From Cytobacillus citreus (GTDB lineage: Bacteria > Bacillota > Bacilli > Bacillales > Cytobacillaceae): 64,000 bases of DNA. The stretch lies in contig NZ_JAGYPM010000002.1 of assembly GCF_018343665.1 (NCBI RefSeq), positions 1-64,000 on the forward strand, in the 5' to 3' direction. A program made the translations under genes and the position numbers. The notes beneath the pieces were generated by a model. The model searched no databases. It worked only from the letters and a program-made list of their open reading frames with translations, and was not told the origin of the DNA. Shown here one piece after another: positions 32,788-41,450 of the stretch. Numbering within the stretch: position 1 is the first letter of the stretch; the number at the start of each line of letters is the position of its first letter.

Positions 32788-33723
32788 TTGAGAAATGTAC
32801 ATAAGTTAACTGAAGGTGCTGTTTTATTAGCTGCTTTCGCTGTTTTATTGTTAATAACGATCTATATTCCATTTTTAGGGATTGTCAGCAATTTATTTTT
32901 AGCCGTTCCTTTTATATTATTTGGCACAAAAAATACGCGCATGTATGCTGTCGTTTTTCTCATTGCTTCTCTCATGATTTCGCTAATTGTGGGAACAATT
33001 CTAGCTATTCCGCTGACCCTTTCCTTTGGAATGACTGGACTCGTCATTGGGCAATTAATCAAAGAGGGGAAAAGTCGAACCAGCTCGTTTATTGCAGCTA
33101 CACTTGTTTTCCTCATAACTCTATTATTACAATATGCAGTTGCTGTTGTCTTTTTCAACATAAACTTTATTGAAGACATTATGAGTTTGATGACGGAAGC
33201 CTTCAATCGTTCGAGGAGTATGCTTGAAGCTTTTGGTCAAAATCCAGCAATCATGGAACAATTTGAAGCAGCGTTAAAGATGTTAGAGTCACTGACACCA
33301 AGCTTGTTCGTATTAGCCTCCTTATTTGCTGTCATTCTGATCGAATTAGTTTCATTTCCAGTTGTCAAAAGATTTGGCGTCAAGGTGGAGAACCGGAAGC
33401 CATTCAGAGAGATCGTCTTTCCTAAGAGTATTCTATGGTATTATTTAATCACTATTTTGGCCACTTTAATCTTTAAGCCTGAGGAAGGAAGCTATTGGTT
33501 TTTAGCGTTAGTCAATATTAGCTTCATTCTTCAGCTTTTGATGGTGCTGCAAGGTTTATCATTTATTTACTATATTTGTTATAAAAAAGGCATGTTAAAG
33601 GGAATTCCTATTATAGCAACAATCTTCACTTTCATTCTTCCAATTTTTCTTTATATTGTGAGGATATTAGGTATAATTGACTTAGGGTTTGATCTAAGAA
33701 AGAGATTTGAAAAGAGTGAGTAA
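32788..33723 (+). CDS. yybS: DUF2232 membrane protein YybS
   Basis: About 311 residues with around eight hydrophobic segments, and LTEGAVLLAAFAVLLLITIY near the start. It matches YybS (DUF2232), conserved upstream of gdpP in Bacilli; it resembles S components of ECF-type transporters, but the role is unknown. I chose TTG at 32788 (MRNVHKLTEG) because AAGGGGTGAG precedes it. A GTG 30 bases upstream is an alternative without a good site. gdpP follows after a 75-bp gap. Confidence 0.85.
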   Translation: MRNVHKLTEGAVLLAAFAVLLLITIYIPFLGIVSNLFLAVPFILFGTKNTRMYAVVFLIASLMISLIVGTILAIPLTLSFGMTGLVIGQLIKEGKSRTSSFIAATLVFLITLLLQYAVAVVFFNINFIEDIMSLMTEAFNRSRSMLEAFGQNPAIMEQFEAALKMLESLTPSLFVLASLFAVILIELVSFPVVKRFGVKVENRKPFREIVFPKSILWYYLITILATLIFKPEEGSYWFLALVNISFILQLLMVLQGLSFIYYICYKKGMLKGIPIIATIFTFILPIFLYIVRILGIIDLGFDLRKRFEKSE

Positions 33724-33798
33724 ATGTATGTTCAAGAGGAGGACTATTTCCTTAGACGCTGACCATACTCTAAACACTACTGTTTGGGAGCTGAAAAC

Positions 33799-35772
33799 AT
33801 GCCTTCATTTTTAGAAAAGCGGTCCATTCGATATCCAATTTTTGGATTGATAGGCATATTAGTGGTTCTTCTCGGAGTATTGGCGTATTATAACTGGATT
33901 TTTAGTCTCATTGGAGTACTTCTAGCTGTTCTGCCCTTTTACTTTATTTTTAAAATGGACTATATACAGAAAAAGAAGACCGAGGAGTATATATCCACTT
34001 TATCTTATCGGGTAAAAAAAGTCGGTGAAGAGGCTCTCTTGGAGATGCCGATTGGAATTATGCTGATTAATGATGATTATTACATCGAATGGACAAATCC
34101 ATTTTTAACGTCATGTTTTGATGAAGATACGTTAGTGGGAAGATCTCTTTATGATGTGGCCGATTTGCTTGTTCCATTAATCAAGCAAGAAGTGGAAACG
34201 GAAATCATTACTCTTCACGATCGGAAATTCCGTGTCATTCTAAGACTTGAAGAGCGCCTGCTTTATTTTTTTGATGTGACAGAACAAACAGAAATTGAAA
34301 AGCTGTATCAAGAAGAAAGAACCGTACTATCCATTATCTTTTTAGATAATTATGATGAATTAACGCAAGGAATGGCTGACCAGACAAGAAGCAGCCTGAA
34401 TAGCATTGTCACATCTATTTTGAATAAATGGGCCACAGATAATGGCGTCTTTCTAAAGAGAATATCTTCTGAAAGATTTATTGCTGTCTATAATGAACAT
34501 ATTCTTCAGCTTCTTGAGAAGGGGAAATTCTCCATTCTTGATGAAGTTAGAGAGACAACATCTAAGCATAATGTTCCATTAACCTTAAGTATTGGAGTCG
34601 GTACAGGTGTATCCTCGCTTCCTGAACTCGGTGTTTTGGCACAATCAAGTCTTGATTTAGCTTTAGGGCGTGGCGGCGATCAAGTGGCGATTAAGCAGAC
34701 GAATGGGAAGGTAAAGTTTTACGGAGGAAAAACAAATCCGGTCGAGAAGAGGACTCGTGTGCGTGCCCGCGTAATAGCTCATGCTTTAAAAGAGCTAATC
34801 ACTGAGAGTGATAAGGTTATTATTATGGGTCATCGAAATCCAGATATGGATGCAATTGGAGCAGCCATTGGGATACGAAAAATTGCTCAAATGAACCAGC
34901 GAGAGGGTTATATTGTCCTTAATCCAAACGATATTGATACGGGCATTCAAAGGCTAATGACAGAAGTTCAAAAGAATGAAGCGATGTATTCGAAGTTTAT
35001 TACACCTGCGCAAGCATTAGAAATAGCAAGAGAAGACACGTTATTGGTTATTGTAGATACGCATAAGCCATCCATGGTTATTGAGGAAAGATTAATTCAA
35101 AAAATAGATCATGTTGTCGTAATTGATCATCATCGCCGAGCGGAAGAATTTATTCATAATCCATTGCTTGTATATATGGAACCCTATGCCTCTTCAACGG
35201 CGGAGCTTGTGACGGAGCTTCTTGAGTACCAGCCTAAATTTGCAAAGGTTGAAATGCTTGAAGCGACTGCTCTATTAGCAGGAATTATCGTCGATACAAA
35301 GAGCTTCTCATTAAGGACTGGTTCAAGAACCTTTGACGCGGCATCATACTTGCGTTCTCTAGGGGCTGACACAGTACTCGTGCAGAAATTTTTAAAAGAG
35401 GATGTAAATACGTACATCAAACGAGCGAAATTAATTGAACAGGTGTATTTTTATCGTGAGGGTATTGCGATTGCAAAAGGGCAGCAGAATCAGGAATTTA
35501 GTCAAGTGTTAATCGCACAAACGGCAGATACTTTATTAACGATGGATGGTGTTCTTGCTTCTTTTGTCATTTCGAAACGATCAGAGCATTCTGTTGGCGT
35601 TAGCGCACGATCATTGGGAGATATTAATGTGCAAGTTATTATGGAAAGTCTTAATGGCGGAGGGCATTTAACGAATGCAGCCACCCAGCTTGCAGATCTT
35701 TCAGTGGATGAAGTAGAAGTGCAATTACAAGCTGCTATTGAAGAATATTTGGAAGGGAGCAAAAAGGAATGA
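33799..35772 (+). CDS. gdpP: Cyclic-di-AMP phosphodiesterase GdpP
   Basis: Membrane-bound enzyme that degrades c-di-AMP and so affects potassium balance, wall stress and beta-lactam tolerance. Two TM segments (about 13-50) precede a degenerate PAS domain (about 75-150) and a degenerate GGDEF domain (about 170-300). The DHH/DHHA1 catalytic unit has [25 protein letters not shown] and a C-terminal [11 protein letters not shown]. 657 residues, normal. ATG at 33799 with GGGAG upstream. It overlaps rplI by 4 bp. Confidence 0.96.
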   Translation: MPSFLEKRSIRYPIFGLIGILVVLLGVLAYYNWIFSLIGVLLAVLPFYFIFKMDYIQKKKTEEYISTLSYRVKKVGEEALLEMPIGIMLINDDYYIEWTNPFLTSCFDEDTLVGRSLYDVADLLVPLIKQEVETEIITLHDRKFRVILRLEERLLYFFDVTEQTEIEKLYQEERTVLSIIFLDNYDELTQGMADQTRSSLNSIVTSILNKWATDNGVFLKRISSERFIAVYNEHILQLLEKGKFSILDEVRETTSKHNVPLTLSIGVGTGVSSLPELGVLAQSSLDLALGRGGDQVAIKQTNGKVKFYGGKTNPVEKRTRVRARVIAHALKELITESDKVIIMGHRNPDMDAIGAAIGIRKIAQMNQREGYIVLNPNDIDTGIQRLMTEVQKNEAMYSKFITPAQALEIAREDTLLVIVDTHKPSMVIEERLIQKIDHVVVIDHHRRAEEFIHNPLLVYMEPYASSTAELVTELLEYQPKFAKVEMLEATALLAGIIVDTKSFSLRTGSRTFDAASYLRSLGADTVLVQKFLKEDVNTYIKRAKLIEQVYFYREGIAIAKGQQNQEFSQVLIAQTADTLLTMDGVLASFVISKRSEHSVGVSARSLGDINVQVIMESLNGGGHLTNAATQLADLSVDEVEVQLQAAIEEYLEGSKKE

Positions 35773-36218
35773 AGGTTATTTTCTTAAAAGATGTTAAAGG
35801 AAAAGGCAAAAAAGGCGAAGTGAAAAATGTAGCTGATGGCTATGCGCAAAACTTTCTTATTAAACAGGGTTTAGCCGTTGAAGCAAATCAGGCGAATGTC
35901 AGCACATTAAATGCCCAAAAGAAAAAAGAAGAAAAGCTTGCTGCAGAAGAGCTTGCTGATGCAAAAAAACTAAAGGAAAAAATGGATAAAATCACATTAG
36001 AATTCTCAACAAAAGCTGGAGAAGGCGGCCGTTTATTCGGTTCTATTACGAGTAAGCAAATTGCTGAAGAGCTCCAAAAGGCTCATAATATAAAAATTGA
36101 TAAACGAAAAATTGAACTGACCGATGCAATCCGTTCATTAGGCTATACGAAGGTTTCTGTAAAGCTTCATGCTGAAGTAACGTCTACATTGAATGTCCAT
36201 GTAAAAGAAGCAAACTAA
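35769..36218 (+). CDS. rplI: 50S ribosomal protein L9
   Basis: 149 residues. The N-terminal domain [20 protein letters not shown] and the following [10 protein letters not shown] are the L9 signature. A long central helix rich in Lys and Glu links to the C-terminal rRNA-binding domain. Coupled to gdpP through an ATGA overlap, the usual Bacillus arrangement. Confidence 0.97.
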   Translation: MKVIFLKDVKGKGKKGEVKNVADGYAQNFLIKQGLAVEANQANVSTLNAQKKKEEKLAAEELADAKKLKEKMDKITLEFSTKAGEGGRLFGSITSKQIAEELQKAHNIKIDKRKIELTDAIRSLGYTKVSVKLHAEVTSTLNVHVKEAN

Positions 36219-36267
36219 ATTTGGAAGTTCCATTACCAAATATACATGATAAAATAGAATAGCATGA

Positions 36268-36303
36268 AAAAATGTGATCGGTTCTCGCTGGTCACATTTT
36301 TTC
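36268..36303 (+). terminator. rplI terminator
   Basis: AAAATGTGA and TCACATTTTTT pair around a GC-richer loop (TCGGTTCTCGCTGG), followed by T. Confidence 0.85.
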
Positions 36304-36390
36304 TAAGTTTATTAATGATTGGTGAAGCTACCAAAATGAATAGATTATCGTAACTCTTTCTAAGCAGGTATTACTGTATTTCTATAATTA

Positions 36391-36660
36391 TCTAGCTTCA
36401 AGCGCCTAGTCCAGACATACAGGACTTACTAGTGCCGACAATGCGACACGACAAGGAAAGCCTCGTCAGCGATACATCGGACGACCAAAAGGGAGCTATT
36501 GGGAGGACGTCGCGTTATTTGTTAACCTCGAGGGTCCGCCCAGAAAGTTAAAGAATAACTTTCCTGTCGGCCTTGCACAGGATGTGCTGACGCCGATGTT
36601 CGCCACAGGACGTGGCGGCCTTTAGTCGACGTTCCATTTGAAGCTTTCGCATTTCTATTA
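36391..36660 (+). repeat. Modular hairpin repeat, diverged forward copy (rplI-dnaC gap)
   Basis: Begins TCTAGCTTCAAGCGCCTAG and carries ACAGGACTTACTAGTG, CGACAATGCGACACGAC, GGGAGGACGTCGCG and AAGTTAAAGAATAACTTTCC. Its 3' part holds GCCACAGGACGTGGC (about 36602-36616), the second subelement shared with 17378 and 21560. The typical right end has decayed. It ends at the ribosome site of dnaC. Confidence 0.75.
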
Positions 36661-36674
36661 AGGAGGTTAATGAG

Positions 36675-38039
36675 ATGAGTGATTTGATTGCTGATCGCCT
36701 TCCACCGCAGAATATGGAAGCGGAGCAGGCGGTTCTTGGTGCTATATTTCTTGAGCCATCTTCCCTCACTTTAGCTTCTGAAATATTGATTCCTGAGGAT
36801 TTTTACCGTGCAGCCCACCAAAAGATCTTTAATATCATGCTAAAGCTGAATGATGAAGGGAAAGCGGTAGATTTAATTACAGTTACGGAGGAGTTAGGAG
36901 CTGCAAAGCTTCTTGAGGACACTGGCGGCGTTAGCTATTTAAGTGAGCTTGCTGGGTCTGTTCCAACAGCTGCCAATATTGAATATTACGCAAAAATTGT
37001 TGAGGAAAAATCTTTGCTACGCAGACTTATCCGTACTGCAACAGGGATTGCTCAAGATGGTTATTCTCGTGAAGATGAAGTAGAGGCTCTTTTAGGTGAA
37101 GCAGAAAAGAGTATTCTAGAAGTGGCGCAACGTAAAAATGCAGGAGCCTTTCATAATATTAAGGATGTACTTGTTCGCACTTACGATAATATTGAAATCA
37201 TGCATAACCGCAAGGGCGATATTACCGGAATAGCGACCGGGTTTACGGAGCTTGATAAAATGACAGCAGGGTTCCAGCGCAACGACTTGATCATTGTAGG
37301 CGCCCGTCCTTCCGTTGGTAAAACTGCCTTTGCCTTAAATATTGCTCAAAATGTTGCCACAAAGACAGGAGAAAATGTCGCGATTTTTAGTCTTGAAATG
37401 GGTGCAGAGCAGCTTGTCATGAGGATGCTCTGTGCTGAAGGAAATATTGATGCACAAAGGCTTCGTACAGGTTCGCTTACAGACGAAGATTGGGGTAAGC
37501 TTACTATGGCGATGGGGAGTCTTTCAAATGCGGGTATTTTCATAGATGATACACCAGGCGTACGGATTACGGATATCCGTTCTAAATGCCGCCGCTTGAA
37601 GCAGGAGCATGGTCTGGGTATGATTTTAATTGACTATTTACAGCTTATTCTCGGAAGCGGGCGGTCAGGAGAAAACCGTCAGCAGGAAGTATCGGAAATT
37701 TCACGTTCATTAAAACAATTGGCTCGTGAATTACAGGTTCCGGTTATTGCTCTTTCTCAGCTATCCCGTGGGGTGGAACAACGTCAGGATAAGAGACCTA
37801 TGATGTCAGATATTCGTGAATCCGGAAGTATTGAGCAGGATGCTGATATTGTTGCATTCTTATATCGTGATGATTATTATGACAAAGAATCAGAGAATCA
37901 AAATATAATTGAGATCATCATTGCTAAACAGCGTAATGGTCCTGTTGGTACTGTATCGCTTGCTTTCGCTAAAGAGTATAATAAATTCGTAAACTTAGAG
38001 AGACGCTTTGATGATTCTGCTGTTCCTTCTGGTGCGTAG
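36675..38039 (+). CDS. dnaC: Replicative DNA helicase (DnaB family, dnaC in B. subtilis)
   Basis: Hexameric 5'-3' helicase of the fork. The N-terminal domain starts MSDLIADRLPPQNMEAEQAV. The RecA-like core has Walker A GARPSVGKTAF (about 210-220), Walker B MILIDYLQL and the arginine-finger region KQRNGPVGTV. 454 residues, normal. AAGGAGG precedes the ATG. It is the chromosomal copy; a truncated relative lies at 61549. Confidence 0.97.
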   Translation: MSDLIADRLPPQNMEAEQAVLGAIFLEPSSLTLASEILIPEDFYRAAHQKIFNIMLKLNDEGKAVDLITVTEELGAAKLLEDTGGVSYLSELAGSVPTAANIEYYAKIVEEKSLLRRLIRTATGIAQDGYSREDEVEALLGEAEKSILEVAQRKNAGAFHNIKDVLVRTYDNIEIMHNRKGDITGIATGFTELDKMTAGFQRNDLIIVGARPSVGKTAFALNIAQNVATKTGENVAIFSLEMGAEQLVMRMLCAEGNIDAQRLRTGSLTDEDWGKLTMAMGSLSNAGIFIDDTPGVRITDIRSKCRRLKQEHGLGMILIDYLQLILGSGRSGENRQQEVSEISRSLKQLARELQVPVIALSQLSRGVEQRQDKRPMMSDIRESGSIEQDADIVAFLYRDDYYDKESENQNIIEIIIAKQRNGPVGTVSLAFAKEYNKFVNLERRFDDSAVPSGA

Positions 38040-38069
38040 AGAACTAGTTTAATGGCTAGTTCTTTTTCT
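38039..38069 (+). terminator. dnaC terminator
   Basis: GAACTAG and CTAGTTC pair across TTTAATGG, followed by TTTTTC, directly after the stop codon. Confidence 0.88.
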
Positions 38070-38086
38070 ATTTTCATAATTTGGAA

Positions 38087-38163
38087 TATTGACGAACGAA
38101 TTTTCATATTTTCATTGAAACGTTCGTGTTTTATTGACTTTTGGCTGTGTAAATTGATAAAAT
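38087..38163 (+). promoter_or_regulatory. purA promoter with paired PurR-type boxes
   Basis: Inverted ACGAACG (38092-38098) and CGTTCGT (38121-38127) are the cores of two PurBox-like 14-mers about 16 bp apart. They lie just upstream of a SigA promoter, TTGACT (38134-38139) and TAAAAT (38158-38163). B. subtilis PurR represses purA through such inverted CGAA-core boxes. The spacing and position fit. Confidence 0.65.
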
Positions 38164-38282
38164 GAGAATGTTTGAAATGGATATAAGAAAACACCACTTT
38201 TTGTGGTGACACATGAAATAGAACATTTTGTACATTATAGAGCAGGATAAAAATGATTAGGAAATTCGGAGGTGCTTTTAGT

Positions 38283-39575
38283 ATGTCATCAGTAGTTGTA
38301 GTAGGAACACAGTGGGGAGACGAAGGTAAAGGAAAAATTACGGATTTCTTATCTGAAAATGCTGAAGTCATTGCACGTTATCAAGGTGGAAATAATGCGG
38401 GTCATACGATTAAGTTTAATGGTGAAACTTATAAGCTGCATTTAATTCCATCAGGAATTTTTTACAAAGATAAAATAAGCGTAATTGGAAATGGAATGGT
38501 TGTAGACCCGAAAGCTCTAGTTAAAGAACTTGCCTACCTTCACGATAAAGGAGTTACAACTGACAACCTCCGTATTAGCAACCGTGCCCATGTTATTCTG
38601 CCATATCATTTAAAATTAGATGAAGTTGAAGAAGATCGTAAAGGCGCGAATAAAATTGGAACGACTAAAAAGGGAATTGGCCCTGCTTATATGGATAAAG
38701 CAGCTCGTATCGGAATCCGAATTGCTGATTTATTAGATCGTGAAGTTTTTGAAGAAAAGCTTGCCCGTAATCTTGAAGAAAAGAATCGATTATTCGAGCG
38801 CATATATGAAACACAAGGAATTACGAAAGAAGAAATCTTAGACGAATATTATGAGTATGGCCAGCAGATTAAGCAATATGTGTGTGATACATCTGTTGTT
38901 CTTAATGATGCTCTTGATGAAGGCCGCAGAGTCCTTTTTGAAGGGGCACAAGGTGTGATGCTTGATATTGACCAGGGTACGTACCCATTTGTTACCTCTT
39001 CAAACCCTGTTGCTGGAGGCGTCACAATCGGTTCTGGTGTGGGTCCTTCGAAAATTAAGCATGTTGTCGGAGTATGTAAAGCTTATACAACACGTGTTGG
39101 AGATGGTCCTTTCCCAACGGAGCTTGATAATGAAATCGGTCATCAAATCCGTGAAGTCGGCCGTGAATACGGTACTACAACAGGTCGTCCTCGCCGTGTT
39201 GGCTGGTTCGATAGTGTAGTTGTTCGCCATGCTCGCCGTGTAAGTGGACTTACAGATTTATCTTTGAACTCAATTGACGTATTAACAGGCATTGAAACAC
39301 TGAAAATCTGTGTCGCTTATCGTTATAAAGGGGAAGTGATTGAAGAATTCCCTGCAAGCTTAAAGGTTTTAGCCGAATGTGAGCCAGTCTATGAAGAACT
39401 GCCTGGTTGGACAGATGATATTACTGGCTGTAAATCATTAGACGAGCTGCCTGTAAATGCCCGTCATTACATTGAGCGTGTATCTCAATTAACAGGTATC
39501 CCACTTTCAATCTTCTCAGTTGGTCCTGACCGCACACAGACAAACGTAGTGAGAAGCCCTTGGCGTCAAAACTAA
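38283..39575 (+). CDS. purA: Adenylosuccinate synthetase
   Basis: GTP-dependent ligation of aspartate to IMP, the first committed step to AMP. The N-terminal block [16 protein letters not shown] includes the catalytic Asp and P-loop-like region. Also present are GNNAGHTI, the [20 protein letters not shown] stretch and DRTQTN near the end. 430 residues from the ATG at 38283, which has GGAGGTG upstream. Probably PurR controlled. Confidence 0.97.
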   Translation: MSSVVVVGTQWGDEGKGKITDFLSENAEVIARYQGGNNAGHTIKFNGETYKLHLIPSGIFYKDKISVIGNGMVVDPKALVKELAYLHDKGVTTDNLRISNRAHVILPYHLKLDEVEEDRKGANKIGTTKKGIGPAYMDKAARIGIRIADLLDREVFEEKLARNLEEKNRLFERIYETQGITKEEILDEYYEYGQQIKQYVCDTSVVLNDALDEGRRVLFEGAQGVMLDIDQGTYPFVTSSNPVAGGVTIGSGVGPSKIKHVVGVCKAYTTRVGDGPFPTELDNEIGHQIREVGREYGTTTGRPRRVGWFDSVVVRHARRVSGLTDLSLNSIDVLTGIETLKICVAYRYKGEVIEEFPASLKVLAECEPVYEELPGWTDDITGCKSLDELPVNARHYIERVSQLTGIPLSIFSVGPDRTQTNVVRSPWRQN

Positions 39576-39609
39576 AAGCGATAGATTGAAAAAAATCTGT
39601 TCATAGATC

Positions 39610-39657
39610 AAAACCGCAGTGCAATTCGAAAGAGAATTTACACTGTGGTTTTATTTT
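39610..39657 (+). terminator. purA terminator
   Basis: AAACCGCAGTG pairs with CACTGTGGTTTT, with an inner TTC/GAA pair, then ATTTTT. Confidence 0.8.
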
Positions 39658-39690
39658 TACTCTTTGTAAATGTTGATCTATCTTAAAGCT

Positions 39691-40296
39691 TAATCGTACC
39701 AGTGAATCGGAAAAAAGGAAGCAATCGGTCACGAATAAAGACTAATCGTACCCATGAAGTAGAAAAAAGAGAGATATCGGTCACGAATAAAGGCTAATCG
39801 TACCCGTGAAGTAGAAAAAAGAGAGATACCGGTCACGAATAAAGACTAATCGTACCCGTGAAGTAGAAAAAAGAGAAATACCGGTCACGAATAAAGAGTA
39901 ATCGTACCCGTGAAGTAGAAAAAAGAGAGATACCGGTCACGAATAAAGACTAATCGTACCCGTGAAGTAGAAAAAAGAGAGATACCGGTCACGAATAAAG
40001 GCTAATCGTACCCGTGAAGTAGAAAAAAGAGAGATATCGGTCACGAATAAAGACTAATCGTACCCGTGAAGTAGAAAAAAGAGAGATATCGGTAACAAAT
40101 AAAGGCTAATCGTACCCGTAAAGTAGAAAAAAGAGAAATACCGGTCACGAATAAAGAGTAATCGTACCCGTGAAGTAGAAAAAAGAGAAATACCGGTCAC
40201 GAATAAAGAGTAATCGTACCCGTGAAGTAGAAAAAAGAGAAATACCGGTCACGAATAAAGGCTAATCGTACCCATAAATGAGAAAAAAAGATACCG
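39691..40296. repeat. 52-bp tandem repeat array, about 11.6 units
   Basis: Units start with TAATCGTACCCGTGAAGTAG at 39691, 39743, 39795, 39847, 39899, 39951, 40003, 40055, 40107, 40159 and 40211, plus a partial last unit at 40263. Each continues with an A-rich AAAAAAGAGA stretch and GATACCGGTCACGAATAAAG. Outer units have diverged most; inner ones differ by only one to four bases. Within a unit TCGTACCCG and CGGTCACGA can form an imperfect hairpin around the purine-rich centre. There are no unique spacers, so it is not CRISPR. No long reading frame is conserved. Confidence 0.95.
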
Positions 40297-40467
40297 TGCA
40301 TGATGAAAATATCTCTACACCTCTTAATTACGAACACAAGTTGAATGCTAGCCTACATATCTGATAAAAATTATTTAATGGAAAATAAGAATACAAAGTC
40401 AAAAAAAACATTCAAATGAGAAGCCCTATTCTTATTGATTGTAATAAATTTATTTTTTTAAAAGGCA

Positions 40468-40497
40468 TTGCACTCCTATATAACTCTATGATAATAT
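40468..40497 (+). promoter_or_regulatory. Promoter of the tRNA cluster
   Basis: TTGCAC (40468-40473) and TAATAT (40492-40497), 18 bp apart, about 25 bp before the first tRNA-like sequence. Confidence 0.6.
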
Positions 40498-40522
40498 AAA
40501 AAGCGTCGTCATAAAAGTATAT

Positions 40523-40546
40523 GAGCCATTAGCTCAGTCGGTAGAG
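40523..40546 (+). pseudogene. 5' fragment of a tRNA-Lys gene
   Basis: These 24 bases are identical to the first 24 of the intact tRNA-Lys at 40677 (acceptor strand, D-stem and D-loop). The text then changes abruptly to the structured spacer element. No anticodon arm follows, so it cannot make a tRNA. Confidence 0.9.
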
Positions 40547-40650
40547 GATTGCGAAAGTTTACAGTCCGAAGCGATACATCCTCGAATAGTAAGCTGTAGC
40601 AATCTGCAACAAATCACAAAGAGATTTGGAGCACATTTCGACTACAGATA
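40547..40650 (+). repeat. Structured tRNA-spacer element, copy 1
   Basis: Hairpin A has an outer stem GATTGC (40547-40552) with GCAATC (40599-40604) and an inner stem AGTTTAC with GTAAGCT. Its loop holds AGTCCGAAGCGATAC and CGAATAG. Hairpin B is CAAATC (40610-40615) with GATTTG (40623-40628). TTCGACTACA follows. It ends about 30 nt before tRNA-Lys. Copy 2 at 40852 keeps the loops and hairpin B but has different stem sequence that still pairs. Confidence 0.8.
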
Positions 40651-40676
40651 AAATAGAGGAAACAGTACTTTATACC

Positions 40677-40752
40677 GAGCCATTAGCTCAGTCGGTAGAG
40701 CATCTGACTTTTAATCAGAGGGTCGAAGGTTCGAGTCCTTCATGGCTCACCA
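40677..40752 (+). tRNA. tRNA-Lys (UUU)
   Basis: 76 nt with encoded CCA. GAGCCAT pairs with ATGGCTC in the acceptor stem. The anticodon loop CTTTTAA gives UUU. The T arm contains GGTTCGAGTCC. Confidence 0.97.
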
Positions 40753-40762
40753 TGTTTTTTTA

Positions 40763-40834
40763 GGCCCGTTGGTCAAGCGGTTAAGACACCGCCCTTTCAC
40801 GGCGGTAACACGGGTTCGAATCCCGTACGGGTCA
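40763..40834 (+). tRNA. tRNA-Glu (UUC)
   Basis: 72 nt. GGCCCGT pairs with ACGGGTC with one G-U pair. The anticodon loop CTTTCAC gives UUC. The T arm contains GGTTCGAATCC. The CCA end is not encoded. Confidence 0.96.
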
Positions 40835-40851
40835 TGGAAAATGACAAATCA

Positions 40852-40955
40852 GCAGATTTTAAAAGATTGCAGTCCGAAGCAATGCTTCCCGAATAGCAAA
40901 CTTTTAAAATCTGCGACAAATCGCGCAGAGATTTGGAACACAGTTCGACCACAAT
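40852..40955 (+). repeat. Structured tRNA-spacer element, copy 2
   Basis: A perfect 14-bp inverted repeat, GCAGATTTTAAAAG (40852-40865) with CTTTTAAAATCTGC (40901-40914), encloses AGTCCGAAGCAATGC and CGAATAGC. Hairpin B is CAAATC (40917-40922) with GATTTG (40930-40935). ACAGTTCGACCACA follows, and tRNA-Phe starts 47 nt after hairpin B, matching the 48 nt before tRNA-Lys in copy 1. Confidence 0.85.
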
Positions 40956-40982
40956 TTAGATTTAGGAAACTACATCATATAC

Positions 40983-41055
40983 GGCTCAGTAGCTCAGTCG
41001 GTAGAGCAAAGGACTGAAAATCCTTGTGTCGGCGGTTCGATTCCGTCCTGAGCCA
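40983..41055 (+). tRNA. tRNA-Phe (GAA)
   Basis: 73 nt. GGCTCAG pairs with CTGAGCC in the acceptor stem. The anticodon loop CTGAAAA gives GAA. The T arm contains GGTTCGATTCC. The CCA end is not encoded. Confidence 0.96.
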
Positions 41056-41070
41056 TCAAAAAACGCAAAC

Positions 41071-41105
41071 AAAAGGAGTATGATAACATTCATACTCCTT
41101 TTTGT
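41071..41105 (+). terminator. tRNA cluster terminator
   Basis: AAAAGGAGTATG pairs with CATACTCCTTTT, then T-rich. It ends the Lys-Glu-Phe transcript. Confidence 0.9.
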
Positions 41106-41119
41106 TACACAAATGTAAT
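41103..41119 (+). promoter_or_regulatory. Candidate WalR box upstream of the M23 peptidase gene
   Basis: TGTTAC-N5-TGTAAT matches the WalR direct repeat TGTWAH-N5-TGTWAH exactly. A second copy on the minus strand (41299-41315, TGTAAC-N5-TGTATA) has one mismatch and lies 20 bp upstream of a candidate promoter (TTGGAA 41336, TATAAA 41358). The first overlaps the tRNA terminator and is 330 bp from the gene, so it is the less likely of the two to act. Confidence 0.4.
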
Positions 41120-41450
41120 ATATCTCCTATTTTTTTACTGGCAGCTTTCTCTCTACAATACAATTTTCTCTACTATCTCCGCTTTAAGAAAATCCTCAAA
41201 AACCCAATAATATTAGGATTAATTTACTATTATTCTTCTTTTTTTCTACAAATAACAGCATTATTTTTTCATAAAAATGGTAATAAATTGTCATTAATTA
41301 TACATTTTTGTTACATTATCAAGTTTACTAGTAAATTGGAATCGTTTTATGGTAGAGTATAAAAGTGTAAAATTTTTCTGGAAATAATTAATAGTTACAT
41401 AGCACTATATGAAAGTGTATTTTGTTGCCTTAGTCTAGGAGGATGTAACA

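Noticed and set aside
39691-40296. CRISPR array
   Set aside because: The repeats are contiguous 52-bp units without unique spacers, and no cas genes are present.
40742-41017. A 91-codon frame across the tRNA genes
   Set aside because: It reads through tRNA-Glu and into tRNA-Phe, so it is not a credible protein gene.
41102-41362. An 86-codon hydrophobic frame before the M23 gene
   Set aside because: AT-rich text with no ribosome site; it overlaps the terminator and candidate promoter.
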